NCBI RefSeq assembly: GCF_020035535.1
Contig: NZ_CP083349.1
Coordinates: 2,994,501-3,058,500, forward strand
Reading direction: 5' to 3'
Origin: Ensifer adhaerens
Lineage (GTDB): Bacteria; Pseudomonadota; Alphaproteobacteria; Rhizobiales; Rhizobiaceae
Length of the DNA stretch: 64,000 nucleotides
Shown here: one piece after another, positions 1-8,610 of the stretch
How the letters are laid out: each line of letters starts with the position of its first letter
How positions within the stretch are numbered: position 1 is the stretch's first letter
Notes under the pieces: generated by a model
What the model saw: only the letters and a program-made list of their open reading frames with translations
Told to the model about the DNA's origin: nothing
Databases searched by the model: none
Translations under genes and position numbers: made by a program

Positions 1-727
1 TGTGCAGGCAGACGTCGCGCCACATCGTCGGATCAGATGCGGCCAGACGGGTGAAATCGCGGAAGCCCGAAGCGGAATATTTGATGACTTCGGATTCGGT
101 GACCGTCTCCAAATCATCGGCCGTGCCGACGATATTGTAGGCGATGATGTGCGGCAGGTGCGAAACGATCGCCAACACCTTGTCGTGGTGCTCGGCGTCC
201 ATTTCCTCGACCATCGAGCCGAGCGTTTCCCAGAAACGCCGCAGCCGCGCGACCGCTTCGCCGTCAGCCCCTTCCGGCGGCGTGAGGATGCACCAGCGGC
301 CGCGGAAGAGGCCGACGAAGCCTGCATCCGGACCGGAATGTTCGGTACCGGCGATCGGATGCCCCGGCACGAAATGAACGGTCTCCGGCAGATGCGGCGC
401 CATTTGCGCGATCACCGAACCCTTGGTCGAGCCGACGTCGGTGACGATGGCGCCGGGCTTCAGATGCGCGGCAATCTCGGCGGCGACGGCGCCGGACGCG
501 CCGACCGGGACCGAGACGATGACGAGGTCTGCATCGCGAACGGCCTCGGCGGCCGAAAGCGTATAGCGATCGCCGAGCCCGAGTTCCTGCGTGCGCGTCA
601 ACGTCGCCTCGCTGCGCGTGGAAACGACAAGAGTACCGGCAAGCTGCTTCTCGCGGATTTCGCGCGCGAGCGACGAGCCGATGAGACCAATCCCGATGAG
701 GGCGATCGTTTCAAATTGCTGAGCCAT
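1..727 (-). CDS. tyrC: Prephenate/arogenate dehydrogenase, 3' part cut by window edge
   Basis: Reading the minus strand from the ATG at 727 gives an open frame of 242 codons running off the left edge. It begins with a Rossmann NAD(P)-binding loop (GIGLIGSS, residues about 12-19) and carries GHPIAGTEHSG, the histidine-rich active-site stretch of TyrA/TyrC dehydrogenases. The enzyme oxidises and decarboxylates prephenate or arogenate towards tyrosine in the cytoplasm. Its ATG overlaps the hisC stop codon by one base (TAATG), so translation is coupled to hisC, an order common in rhizobia. The C-terminal part is outside the window. Substrate preference (prephenate versus arogenate) cannot be read from this part. 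Confidence 0.9.
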   Translation of the reverse strand, partial: MAQQFETIALIGIGLIGSSLAREIREKQLAGTLVVSTRSEATLTRTQELGLGDRYTLSAAEAVRDADLVIVSVPVGASGAVAAEIAAHLKPGAIVTDVGSTKGSVIAQMAPHLPETVHFVPGHPIAGTEHSGPDAGFVGLFRGRWCILTPPEGADGEAVARLRRFWETLGSMVEEMDAEHHDKVLAIVSHLPHIIAYNIVGTADDLETVTESEVIKYSASGFRDFTRLAASDPTMWRDVCLH

Positions 728-1833
728 TATTTCCGTCCCATGAATTCGGTCAGCGCCGCGATGACGCCTTCGTTGGCCTCTTCGCAGCCGATGGTCATGC
801 GCAACGCATTGGGGAAGCCGTAGCTGCGGACCGCCCTGAGGATATAGCCGCGGCTGGTCAGGAAATCATCGGCTTCCTCGGCCCGCTTGCCGGCTTCTTC
901 CGGAAAGTGGATCAGCACGAAATTCGTGACCGAGGGCGTGATGCGGAGCCCGATCGCCTCGAGCGCTTCGGTGACGCGCGCAAGCCAGGTGAGGTTATGA
1001 TCGACGGCCGTTGCCACGAAGGCCTGGTCACGGATCGCGGCAGCACCCGCCGCAATGGAAGGCGCACTGAGGTTGAAGGGGCCGCGGACACGATCGACCG
1101 CGTCGATCACCTCCGGGGGCGCATACATCCAGCCGATGCGCAGGCCCGCAAGGCCATAGATCTTCGAGAAGGTGCGGGTCATCACCACGTTGCGGCTGGC
1201 CGAGACGAGCTCAAGACCGGCGGCATAGTCGTTGCGGCGCACATATTCGGCATAGGCCGCATCGAGCACCAGCAGCACGCCTTCGGGCAACCCCGCATGC
1301 AACCGGCGAACTTCGTCGACCGGGATGTAGGTGCCGGTCGGGTTGGCGGGATTGGCGAGGAACACGACCTTCGTCCGCTCGGTCACGGCCGAGAGGATCG
1401 CATCGACATCGACGCGCGCATCCTTTTCCTTGACGGTAACGGGCACCGCGCCCGCCGCCAGGATCTGGATCTTGTAGACGAGGAAACCGTGCTCGGTGAT
1501 GATGCCTTCGTCGCCGGGGCCGAGATAAGTGTGGCAAAGCAGCCCGAGAAGTTCATCCGAGCCGTTGCCGCACATGATGTTTGCCGGGTTGAGCCCGTGC
1601 ACGGCACCGATCGCCTCGCGAAGCGCCCGCGCCTGGCCATCCGGGTAGCGTTCCAGCCCGAAGGCCATCGACTGGAATGCCTCGATCGCCTTCGGGCTGG
1701 CGCCGAGCGGCGTCTCGTTCGACGAGAGTTTATGCACCTTGGCGACACCCGGCGCGTGCTCCTTGCCCGGCACATAAGCGGCAATGTCCAGGATGCCGGA
1801 ACGCGGCTCAGGGCTCTTCGAAGCAAGGCTCAT
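727..1833 (-). CDS. hisC: Histidinol-phosphate aminotransferase
   Basis: A 368-residue class I/II PLP aminotransferase, the usual length for HisC. The PLP-lysine motif is [17 protein letters not shown], and the N-terminal [12 protein letters not shown] is typical of this family. It converts imidazole-acetol phosphate and glutamate to histidinol phosphate; in alphaproteobacteria the same enzyme may also transaminate aromatic 2-oxo acids, which fits its translational coupling to tyrC. The ATG at 1833 starts just before [13 protein letters not shown]. No gene is visible in the 145 bases between this start and the end of the upstream methyltransferase. Confidence 0.93.
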   Translation of the reverse strand: MSLASKSPEPRSGILDIAAYVPGKEHAPGVAKVHKLSSNETPLGASPKAIEAFQSMAFGLERYPDGQARALREAIGAVHGLNPANIMCGNGSDELLGLLCHTYLGPGDEGIITEHGFLVYKIQILAAGAVPVTVKEKDARVDVDAILSAVTERTKVVFLANPANPTGTYIPVDEVRRLHAGLPEGVLLVLDAAYAEYVRRNDYAAGLELVSASRNVVMTRTFSKIYGLAGLRIGWMYAPPEVIDAVDRVRGPFNLSAPSIAAGAAAIRDQAFVATAVDHNLTWLARVTEALEAIGLRITPSVTNFVLIHFPEEAGKRAEEADDFLTSRGYILRAVRSYGFPNALRMTIGCEEANEGVIAALTEFMGRK

Positions 1834-1978
1834 CGGGTCAGCTTTCTATGGCCATCAAAGCGCCACAGCGACCGATGCGTGCCTTGGGAGGTGCGCGGCG
1901 CTGCAGGCAGGAAAAGAGGTCAAGCCATTAGCGGCGCAAGCGGCTTTTGTCGAGGGTCCGCCGCGGTTCCCGTGCAGC

Positions 1979-2734
1979 TTAGCGTGTGGGATGTGGCCGC
2001 TCGCGTGTGCTCGGCACACCATGCGGCGCCAGCACCGGCACGAAGACGCGGCGGGACGCGCGCGCGGCAACGGGCAGCCCCTGGTAAAGCCGCTTCTGCG
2101 CCTCGACGACGATGACACCGGAAAAGACCGGCCAGAGCCAGCGGCCAAGCCGCTCGAAGCCGCGACGCAGCCGCAGGATCGCCCTGAGCTTCGACGGCGG
2201 GAAGAACAGCGCATCCGCCGTGGCGCCGGGGGTAAAGTTGGTCTCGCGCAAGAGCGCCGTCAGCTGCCCGCGCGAATAGGGCCGGCCGGAGCCGAAGGGC
2301 GTGTGCTCCATGCGCGCCCAGACGCCGCGGCGATTGGGCACGACGATGATTAGGCGCCCCCCCGGCGCCAGCACCCGCCAGATCTCCTTCATGGTTTCTC
2401 GCGGGCTTTCGGCGAACTCCAGCGAATGCACCATCAGCACGCGGTCGATCGAGGCGTCAGGTAGCGGCAATTCCTCGTCGAACACCAGCGCCGTCGAGGA
2501 CAGCTCGGCGACTGGCCAGTTCACGGCCCCCTGCCCCGCCGGCATGAAGGCGAAGGTGCGCTCCGTGTCCTTGCGGAACCGTTCGAGATAGGGAACGGCA
2601 TAGCCGAGCCCGACCAACCGCTCGTCCGGCAGGCGCGCCCAGACGGACGAAAGCGCCATGGTGACGGATTGCTCCGCCATCCGGCCGAGCTCGGAGTGAT
2701 AGAATTCGCGAAGGTCGACAATATCGGTATGCAT
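1979..2734 (-). CDS. SAM-dependent methyltransferase (type 11) divergent from gloB
   Basis: The frame is open further upstream only because it runs antisense to gloB; the likely start is the ATG at 2734 ([12 protein letters not shown]), giving 251 residues, with another ATG three codons upstream at 2743. It looks like a class I methyltransferase of the Methyltransf_11 kind: an acidic loop followed by [19 protein letters not shown] and the post-motif strand [16 protein letters not shown]. The substrate is unknown. A methyltransferase divergent from glyoxalase II is also seen in enterobacteria (yafS/gloB), which suggests a conserved pairing. The gap between the two starts is 90 bases and must hold both promoters. 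Confidence 0.8.
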   Translation of the reverse strand: MHTDIVDLREFYHSELGRMAEQSVTMALSSVWARLPDERLVGLGYAVPYLERFRKDTERTFAFMPAGQGAVNWPVAELSSTALVFDEELPLPDASIDRVLMVHSLEFAESPRETMKEIWRVLAPGGRLIIVVPNRRGVWARMEHTPFGSGRPYSRGQLTALLRETNFTPGATADALFFPPSKLRAILRLRRGFERLGRWLWPVFSGVIVVEAQKRLYQGLPVAARASRRVFVPVLAPHGVPSTRERPHPTR

Positions 2735-2824
2735 TCGCAACATGTTAGCTTCGAAGCGGTAGACTTCAAGGTAAGGCTCGCTACATTCGGCAGCATTCCC
2801 TCTCTCCTGACCGGAGGACGTGCC

Positions 2825-3595
2825 ATGGCCGCGCTCGAACTCGACCTTTTCCTCTGCCGCACCGACAATTTCGGCGTGCTGATCCACGACCCCGAAACCG
2901 GCCTGACCGCCTCGATCGACGCGCCGGAAGAGGCGCCTATCCTGGAAGCGCTGGAGCGGCGCGGCTGGAAGCTCACCCATATCCTGACAACCCATCACCA
3001 TGGCGACCACGTCGCGGCCAATGACGCCCTGAAGGAACGCTTCGGCGTCACGATCGTCGGTCCCTTCGGCGAAGCCTCGAAAATCCCTGGCCTCGACAAG
3101 ACCGTGCGCCATGGCGAGCGCTTCGATTTTGCCGGCCGCTCCGTCGAGGTAGTCGAGACCCCGGGCCACACGGCCGGTCATATCTGTTTCCACTTCCCGC
3201 AGGATAAGCTGCTCTTTGCCGCCGATACCCTGTTCGCGCTCGGATGTGGCCGCCTGTTCGAGGGGACACCGGCGACCATGTGGCAGTCTCTCAGCCGGCT
3301 GATGGCGTTGCCGGACGACACGGTGGTCTACTTCGGCCACGAATACACGCTCTCCAATGCCCGCTTCGCCGTCACGGTCGACCCTGAGAATGCCGAACTC
3401 AAGGCGCGCGCTGCTGAAATCGAGGAGACGCGTTGCGATGGCGGTTTCACTGCGCCAACGACGATCGGCCTCGAAAAGCGCACGAACCCGTTCCTGCGCG
3501 CCGACGACCCCGGCATCCGCGCCCATCTCGGCATGCAGAACGCCGACGATGCCGCGGTCTTTGCCGAAATCCGCAAGCGCAAGGATAACTTCTAG
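2825..3595 (+). CDS. gloB: Hydroxyacylglutathione hydrolase (glyoxalase II)
   Basis: 256 residues, the normal size of glyoxalase II. The metallo-beta-lactamase signature THHHGDH is at residues 56-62, followed by GHTAGH and a further metal-binding Asp in [15 protein letters not shown] and His in YFGHEYT. It hydrolyses S-D-lactoylglutathione to D-lactate and glutathione in methylglyoxal detoxification. The ATG at 2825 follows a GGAGG-like ribosome site. Its TAG stop overlaps the GTG start of the next gene (TAGTG), so the two are translated together. Confidence 0.95.
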   Translation: MAALELDLFLCRTDNFGVLIHDPETGLTASIDAPEEAPILEALERRGWKLTHILTTHHHGDHVAANDALKERFGVTIVGPFGEASKIPGLDKTVRHGERFDFAGRSVEVVETPGHTAGHICFHFPQDKLLFAADTLFALGCGRLFEGTPATMWQSLSRLMALPDDTVVYFGHEYTLSNARFAVTVDPENAELKARAAEIEETRCDGGFTAPTTIGLEKRTNPFLRADDPGIRAHLGMQNADDAAVFAEIRKRKDNF

Positions 3596-4032
3596 TGGCT
3601 GAAGTGCACACGGCGGCAGAGATCATCGCAGCGCTCGGCCTGGCGCGCCACCCGGAGGGCGGGTGGTACATCGAGACCTTCCGCGATACGGCTGGTGCCC
3701 CACGCGGACATTCGACTGCGATCTACTACCTGCTGGAGCGCGGCGAGCGCTCGCACTGGCACCGAGTCCGCGACGCCGTGGAGATCTGGCATTACCACGC
3801 CGGCGCGCCGCTGGAACTCAGCATCGCTGAAGATGGAAAGCCGGCTGAGACGCTGCGGCTCGGGTCCGACATTCTGAATGGAGAACGACCGCAGGGCGTG
3901 GTCCCCGCCGATTGGTGGCAGTCCGCCACCTCGCGCGGTGATTGGACCCTGGTCGGCTGCACGGTCGCCCCGGCATTCGATTTTTCCGCCTTCGAAATGG
4001 CGGCCCCCGACTGGAACCCGCCATCCCGTTAG
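3595..4032 (+). CDS. DUF985 cupin-fold protein
   Basis: 145 residues starting at a GTG that shares its G with the gloB stop. The sequence matches the DUF985/RmlC-like cupin family: HPEGGWYIETFR near the N-terminus, the barrel histidines in RSHWHRV and WHYHAGAP, and a C-terminal GCTVAPAFDFSAFEMA. The biochemical role of DUF985 is not established; metal and small-ligand binding is the family expectation. Coupling to gloB suggests co-expression but does not show a shared pathway. Confidence 0.85.
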   Translation: MAEVHTAAEIIAALGLARHPEGGWYIETFRDTAGAPRGHSTAIYYLLERGERSHWHRVRDAVEIWHYHAGAPLELSIAEDGKPAETLRLGSDILNGERPQGVVPADWWQSATSRGDWTLVGCTVAPAFDFSAFEMAAPDWNPPSR

Positions 4033-4044
4033 TAATTTTCGGAA

Positions 4045-4935
4045 CTATTCCGCCGGCTGTGCGACCGCCCGATTCTTGCGAAGGATCAGATCCTTCGCCG
4101 CGAGTGCCGCACCTCCGGTGACGAACAGGCAGGCAAGCGCGATGCGCCACGACGGCTCGGCAAAGCCGAAGAGGAGCAGGTTTAGTGTCGACAATACGGG
4201 CGCGGCATAGCTCGAAACGCCGAGAAGCTGGATGTTGCCGTTCTTCACGCCGTAATCCCAGGCATAGAAGGCCGCGCCTACCGGCAACAGGCCGAGGCCG
4301 GCGACCGCCAGCCACTGAAAATGCGTCTGGGGCCAGACGGTCGTCTCCAATGCCAGGTGGCAGACAAAAGACAGGAGAGATGTGGCAAGGCAGAAGCCGG
4401 TGACGACATCAGTCGAGACCGCCTCGAAACGTCGGGTGATGAGTGAGTAGCCGGACCAGGTGAAGGCACAGAGGAAGGCGGCGCCATAGCCGACGAGATA
4501 GGCATCGTCAAAAGTGACGCCGTTTCGCGACACGATCAGGATCATGCCGACGAGACCCGACAGGGCGCCGGCGATGTGGTACCAGCGCAGGCGCTCGCCC
4601 GGCAGCAACGCCGAGCCGACGACGATCAGCAGCGGCCAAAGATAGGCGATCAACCCCGCCTCCACCGGCGGCGCGTTGCGAAGCGCTGTAAAATAGAGAA
4701 AGTGGTAGCCAAACAGGCCGGCAATGCCGGTGATCCAGACTTTGGCGGGCTGCTTCAGCAGCGCCAGCCGTTCCGGCCTCATAGCCAGGACCGCCAGCCC
4801 CGGCAGGCTGCCGATCAGGAAACAGATCGCGGTCAGCTGGAACGGTGGCATCTTGCCGGAGGCGGCCGTGAACAGGGCCAGCAGCGACCACATCAGGATA
4901 GCGGAAAAACCGATCAGAGTTGCCTTCAAATTCAT
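4045..4935 (-). CDS. DMT-family exporter, YddG-like (aromatic amino acid exporter)
   Basis: A 296-residue membrane protein with about ten hydrophobic segments and two EamA repeats. The start chosen is the ATG at 4935 (MNLKATLIGF), because it has an AGGGGA ribosome site; the frame extends 18 codons further without one. The N-terminal KATLIGFSAILMWS, the central AYLWPLLIVVGSALL and the C-terminal SSYAAPVLSTLNLLLFG resemble E. coli YddG, which exports aromatic amino acids and other metabolites. The gene converges on the DUF985 gene with only 12 bases between them. Confidence 0.82.
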   Translation of the reverse strand: MNLKATLIGFSAILMWSLLALFTAASGKMPPFQLTAICFLIGSLPGLAVLAMRPERLALLKQPAKVWITGIAGLFGYHFLYFTALRNAPPVEAGLIAYLWPLLIVVGSALLPGERLRWYHIAGALSGLVGMILIVSRNGVTFDDAYLVGYGAAFLCAFTWSGYSLITRRFEAVSTDVVTGFCLATSLLSFVCHLALETTVWPQTHFQWLAVAGLGLLPVGAAFYAWDYGVKNGNIQLLGVSSYAAPVLSTLNLLLFGFAEPSWRIALACLFVTGGAALAAKDLILRKNRAVAQPAE

Positions 4936-5033
4936 AGTCGTCCCCTGGCGCGATTTCTCTGAACGGAAACCTGCGCCGATAAAAATCACCGTGCTTCGCG
5001 GTATTTAACCTTTTAGTTGAGCGCGGCCGCGCG

Positions 5034-5810
5034 TCAACCACCAAATCGTGTCGCCGAGACCGTGACCGGCCCAAGCTTGGTGGGGATGCGGACATAGACG
5101 GGGGCATAGACGTTTACGGCTGGCGCCTTGGCAAACCAGATCTCCATCGTCTGCAGACGGCGCAGATACTCGACATCCTCGCGGCCCTTCTTGTAGCCGG
5201 CCTTCGGAACGAAGCGGATGCCGCAGACAATCACCTCCCCCTCAAAGCCCTTCGTCTTGAAAGGCTTGGTCCCCTTCGGCGAAAGCTTGATATCGAGCCG
5301 CGACTCGCCGTCGAAGATTGGCAACGTGTTGGGGCAGACCCGCGCATCGGCGGGGATGATGAGACCGGAGAGCGGATCGAGCACATTGCGCATGTCGCGC
5401 GAGGTGACGGGCACCCAGTTCTTCGGCAAGGGCGTACGCTTTGGCGTCATGCTTGCATGCACAACGTTGCCGTTGCGATAGGTGACGCTGATCGTCCGCC
5501 CCTTGGAGCCGCTGCGATAGGACATCGAATACTGCGACGCCCGAAGGTGATCCTTGTCGACAATGCCGGAAACCTGAGTCTGGCCCGAGGTGCGGCTGAG
5601 GATATCGAGCAGCCCTGCGGACTTCAGCGTTCCCGAGATCGTGTAGCGATTCTTCTGAAGCTCGGTATGGAAGGAGGCGCGCGCAACCGGCAGACCGGCG
5701 AGCGAGATACTGTAATCCGTCTGATGTTCTACATCCGCGGCCGACGATGCTGTGGAAAACGAGACCGCGGACAGCAGGGCCGCCACGCGAAAGCCATTTC
5801 GCAACTTCAT
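5034..5810 (-). CDS. DUF3108 periplasmic protein
   Basis: 258 residues with a clear Sec signal peptide (about residues 1-24, ending ASSAAD). The body is predicted to be beta-rich and matches the DUF3108 pattern, with YSISLAGLPVARASFH near the N-terminus and a C-terminal VYAPVYVRIPTKLGPVTV. Family members are exported, lipid-handling-like folds of unknown role in Gram-negative envelopes. Nothing in the neighbourhood specifies a partner; it is transcribed away from rpmB. Confidence 0.75.
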   Translation of the reverse strand: MKLRNGFRVAALLSAVSFSTASSAADVEHQTDYSISLAGLPVARASFHTELQKNRYTISGTLKSAGLLDILSRTSGQTQVSGIVDKDHLRASQYSMSYRSGSKGRTISVTYRNGNVVHASMTPKRTPLPKNWVPVTSRDMRNVLDPLSGLIIPADARVCPNTLPIFDGESRLDIKLSPKGTKPFKTKGFEGEVIVCGIRFVPKAGYKKGREDVEYLRRLQTMEIWFAKAPAVNVYAPVYVRIPTKLGPVTVSATRFGG

Positions 5811-6066
5811 GCCTTCAAAAATCCATCGCTTGAATTTCGCCGCAATACCCTGAAATGCAGGCTCTTTGCGGCTTTTCTACGCCCAGTTCGCTGCAGCCGG
5901 TCGCCGGCTGGCGTCTCCACCGCCGCACGTCCTCGCGCAAGAAATAGCGCATAGCAAAAGCGCTTGGAATGGGCCTCGCGAGGCATTATTCTTGCGCCAA
6001 CTCCGCCTCACATCTGAAGAACGGCCGGGAAAAACCGCGGTTTTCCGAGAATGCAAGAGGTTTGGC
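5811..6066. other. Intergenic stretch upstream of rpmB with a palindrome
   Basis: No gene is seen here. The stretch holds the promoter region of the DUF3108 gene (minus strand) and a 14-bp perfect palindrome AAAACCGCGGTTTT at 6031-6044 just upstream of the rpmB promoter, which could be an operator or a transcript-end hairpin. Confidence 0.4.
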
Positions 6067-6095
6067 TTGACGGGCGGGCCGTCTCTGACTATAGA
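6067..6095 (+). promoter_or_regulatory. Sigma70-type promoter of rpmB
   Basis: TTGACG at 6067-6072 and TATAGA at 6090-6095 are separated by 17 bases, a near-consensus housekeeping promoter, 93 bases upstream of the rpmB ATG. Confidence 0.7.
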
Positions 6096-6187
6096 ACCGC
6101 GACTTTCCAATAATGGCCTAGGAACGCGGCCTGGGCTCTGGGCCCGCTACCGCATTGTCCGGCGGCGATAAAGAGAATAGGTGTACC

Positions 6188-6478
6188 ATGTCCCGTAGTT
6201 GCGAATTGACCGGCAAGGGCGTCCAGTCGGGCAACAATGTAAGCCACGCCAACAACAAGACCAAGCGCCGGTTCCTGCCGAACCTGTGCAACGTCACGCT
6301 GATTTCCGATGCTCTCGGCCAGCGCTACCGCCTGCGCGTTTCCGCAGCTGCTCTCCGTTCGGTTGAACACCGTGGCGGCCTCGACGCCTTCCTTCTGAAG
6401 TCGGACGAGAACGAGCTCAGCATGCGCGCTCGCCTGCTGCGTCGCCAGATCGTCAAGAAGGTTGCTGAAGCCGCCTGA
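6188..6478 (+). CDS. rpmB: 50S ribosomal protein L28
   Basis: 96 residues starting [20 protein letters not shown], the conserved L28 N-terminus; this length is normal for alphaproteobacteria. The protein is a basic component of the large ribosomal subunit. The ATG at 6188 is chosen over an upstream in-frame codon because L28 proteins begin at exactly this motif. It stands alone between a strong promoter and a clean intrinsic terminator, as expected for a highly expressed monocistronic gene. Confidence 0.97.
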   Translation: MSRSCELTGKGVQSGNNVSHANNKTKRRFLPNLCNVTLISDALGQRYRLRVSAAALRSVEHRGGLDAFLLKSDENELSMRARLLRRQIVKKVAEAA

Positions 6479-6511
6479 TCGGCGCCAGCGCACCGTCTTT
6501 GACACGCGTTT

Positions 6512-6545
6512 AAAAGGCTTGCGGGTTCATCCGGCAAGCCTTTTT
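6512..6545 (+). terminator. Intrinsic terminator of rpmB
   Basis: An 11-bp perfect stem (AAAAGGCTTGC at 6512-6522 with GCAAGCCTTTT at 6534-6544) and an 11-base loop, ending in a T run. Confidence 0.9.
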
Positions 6546-6623
6546 CTCGTTCGCGCATTTCTTAACCGACACGCGTTTTTGCCCTCATCGGCCGGGTGTA
6601 CTACCCTGCTTTCATCCCTCTAG

Positions 6624-6654
6624 CTGGTGGCATACCCCAGGATAAAAAAATGCT
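6624..6654 (+). promoter_or_regulatory. Possible preQ1-I-like riboswitch covering the start of the VUT transporter gene
   Basis: CTGG (6624-6627) can pair with CCAG (6637-6640) to form P1. The loop GGCA (6629-6632) can pair with TGCT (6651-6654) to form an H-type pseudoknot, with an A-rich strand (6642-6650) between. C6636 would sit where the ligand-binding cytosine of preQ1-I aptamers lies. The fold would hide the AGGA ribosome site and the ATG at 6650. The size and the CTGG...ACCCCAG core resemble the class I preQ1 aptamer, and the gene behind it is a queuosine-precursor transporter. P1 is only 4 bp, so this stays a hypothesis. Confidence 0.5.
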
Positions 6655-7294
6655 GATCAACCGTACGTTCTTCGTCTATGTCGCGCTGATGACCCTTGTG
6701 GTCGTCGCCTCGAATATCCTCGTTCAGTTTCCGCTGCCGGGCTCGCTTGCTGGCATGCAACTTGGCGATCTTCTCACCTGGGGCGCCTTCAGCTATCCCT
6801 TCGCTTTCCTGGTGACCGACCTCACCAACCGCCAGTTCGGACCGCGCATCGCGCGCCGTGTGGTGGTCGCAGGCTTCATCGTCGCCATCCTGCTCTCCTT
6901 CGTCGCCGCCACGCCGCGCATCGCGATTGCCTCGGGCTCCGCCTTCCTGTTCGGCCAGCTTCTGGACATCTCCGTGTTCAACCGCCTGCGCCGTCAGAGC
7001 TGGTGGCATGCGCCGCTGGCCGGCTCACTGATCGGATCGGCGCTCGATACCGCGATGTTCTTCTCTTTCGCCTTCGCGCCGTTCTTCGTGTTCTTCGGGC
7101 CGAACGACAGCTTCGCGCTGGAAACCGCACCGCTCCTCGGCGTACTCTCGGCCGAAGCGCCGCGCTGGATTTCCTGGGCGATTGGTGACTTGAGCGTCAA
7201 GATCCTCTGCGGCCTCGTCATGCTCCTACCCTATGGCGCGCTGATGAGCGTGGTCAAGCCGATGCCGGCAGCAGAGGCCAAGGCACCCGCCTAA
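6650..7294 (+). CDS. VUT family (YhhQ-like) queuosine precursor transporter
   Basis: 214 residues with about six membrane segments, starting MLINRTFFVYVALMTL. The family signs are the early VASNILVQF stretch, the FPFAFLVTDL-like loop (here YPFAFLVTDLTNRQFGP) and SALDTAMFF in the later helices, as in COG1738/YhhQ proteins, which import the queuosine precursors preQ0/preQ1. The ATG at 6650 is preferred to upstream codons because it has an AGGA site 8 bases before it and matches the family N-terminus. The leader may fold as a preQ1 riboswitch. Confidence 0.85.
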   Translation: MLINRTFFVYVALMTLVVVASNILVQFPLPGSLAGMQLGDLLTWGAFSYPFAFLVTDLTNRQFGPRIARRVVVAGFIVAILLSFVAATPRIAIASGSAFLFGQLLDISVFNRLRRQSWWHAPLAGSLIGSALDTAMFFSFAFAPFFVFFGPNDSFALETAPLLGVLSAEAPRWISWAIGDLSVKILCGLVMLLPYGALMSVVKPMPAAEAKAPA

Positions 7295-7312
7295 GCAAGG
7301 CCTGAAAAGATC

Positions 7313-7357
7313 GAGCCGATGATCGCGGTCGAACGACAGCGATCATCGGCTCTTTTC
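7313..7357 (+). terminator. Intrinsic terminator after the VUT transporter
   Basis: A 14-bp perfect stem (7313-7326 with 7339-7352), a 12-base loop, then TTTT. It lies between genes that converge and could act in both directions. Confidence 0.9.
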
Positions 7358-7403
7358 GTTTCACGGGTTTGGGTCGCTCGCCCTTAGGCGAAACAGGGAT
7401 TGC

Positions 7404-8408
7404 TTACTGCGTCAGCGCGGTCGTGAGCCGGAACTCGAGGATCAGGTTGCGCTCCAGGATCGAATGGTTGTCGTCCGAAACGACGATGATCCGGACTTCG
7501 CCGTCCGGCTGCACGACGACGTCGAGCCCTTCCATATTGTCGATCTGATGGCGCATGTCGGCCTCGACGATGACTTCGCCATCGACCACGGCGCCGGGCT
7601 TGATCGTGTCGCCGGCGATGCGCCGGATCTGCATGCCGAGACCAGAACCGAACGAGAAGCGCCGCTCCAGGAGCAGCAGGTCGCCGTTCGGCAGGAAGGC
7701 ACCGTCGGTCACCGCATAGGGGTCCCTGCGCACGACGGCAAAGGCGCCACGCTGCGGCCCGTCGAGAATGCCCGCCAGCAGATTGTCAGCCTTGTCGACG
7801 CTGCGTTCCGCGACCGCAATCGTAGCGCCGGCCAAGGGGCTGTCCTTTGGTGCGACCGCGATGGTTTCGATGCCGCCGTTGTTGCGCAATTCCTTGATCG
7901 GGAACGGCAACGGCAGGCTCCCGATCGGCGTCGACGCCGCAAAGCCCGGGTCCGGGTAAATATCGATGCGGTGGGCCTGCTCGTAGCTGACGACCACCTG
8001 GCCTGCCCGCAGCGCCAGTCCTTCCGAATCCACCTTCCACTTCGCCAGACCGACGTCGCCGCTGCGGTCCGCCATCGGCGTGGCAACAAGATCCGTCAGA
8101 CCGGAAAGCCGGCCGTTCGCATCGCGGATCACGGCGCCCTCAAGCCAATGGCCGGTGTCCATGATCGCGATGAACGATGCTCCATCCGGTCGAAAACGGA
8201 TCGCCGACATGGCGCCGAACAGCGCATTTGGCGAGGTCATTTCCAGTCCGCCGACAAACTCCAGCGCGCCGAACCGGGTGGCGCTCGATCCGACTGCGAA
8301 ACTGCTGATCTGGCGGCTGCGGATCGGCAGGGTCTCACTGTTCGAGGCGGCCCATGCCGAGCCGGTCGACGCCAGAAGCAGGAGGGCTAGAAGTCCGCGG
8401 CCAAGCAT
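7404..8408 (-). CDS. Esterase-like activity of phytase family protein, exported
   Basis: 334 residues from the ATG at 8408 (MLGRGLLALLLLASTGSAWA), which opens with a Sec signal peptide of about 20 residues; the frame extends upstream without a better start. The mature part matches the phytase-like beta-propeller family (PF13449): FVGGLEMTSPN, FIAIMDTGHW, DSEGLAL and the C-terminal MEGLDVVVQPDGEVRIIVVSDDN, acidic loops likely to bind calcium. The substrate is unknown. It lies downstream of cobT on the same strand but 200 bases away, so a shared transcript is uncertain. Confidence 0.8.
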   Translation of the reverse strand: MLGRGLLALLLLASTGSAWAASNSETLPIRSRQISSFAVGSSATRFGALEFVGGLEMTSPNALFGAMSAIRFRPDGASFIAIMDTGHWLEGAVIRDANGRLSGLTDLVATPMADRSGDVGLAKWKVDSEGLALRAGQVVVSYEQAHRIDIYPDPGFAASTPIGSLPLPFPIKELRNNGGIETIAVAPKDSPLAGATIAVAERSVDKADNLLAGILDGPQRGAFAVVRRDPYAVTDGAFLPNGDLLLLERRFSFGSGLGMQIRRIAGDTIKPGAVVDGEVIVEADMRHQIDNMEGLDVVVQPDGEVRIIVVSDDNHSILERNLILEFRLTTALTQ

Positions 8409-8610
8409 AGGGAGAGGTACCTTCAGGGAAAAGCATGGGAATGAAACGAAACACGAGCACGAAAGGCACCCGCCACGGCGCACCGAGATCATCGCTGCAG
8501 CTTGGTAGACTGTAAAACTTTGTCCGTAAATTGACTTCGGCCCAAGGCAGGAATGTGCTGACGCCGACTGGCGTTCGGAAGCGGCAAATGCCACCTCCGA
8601 ACGAAATGGA

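Noticed and set aside
2..823. Plus-strand open frame at the left edge
   Set aside because: Antisense to tyrC and the end of hisC, which carry clear motifs and coupled start and stop codons.
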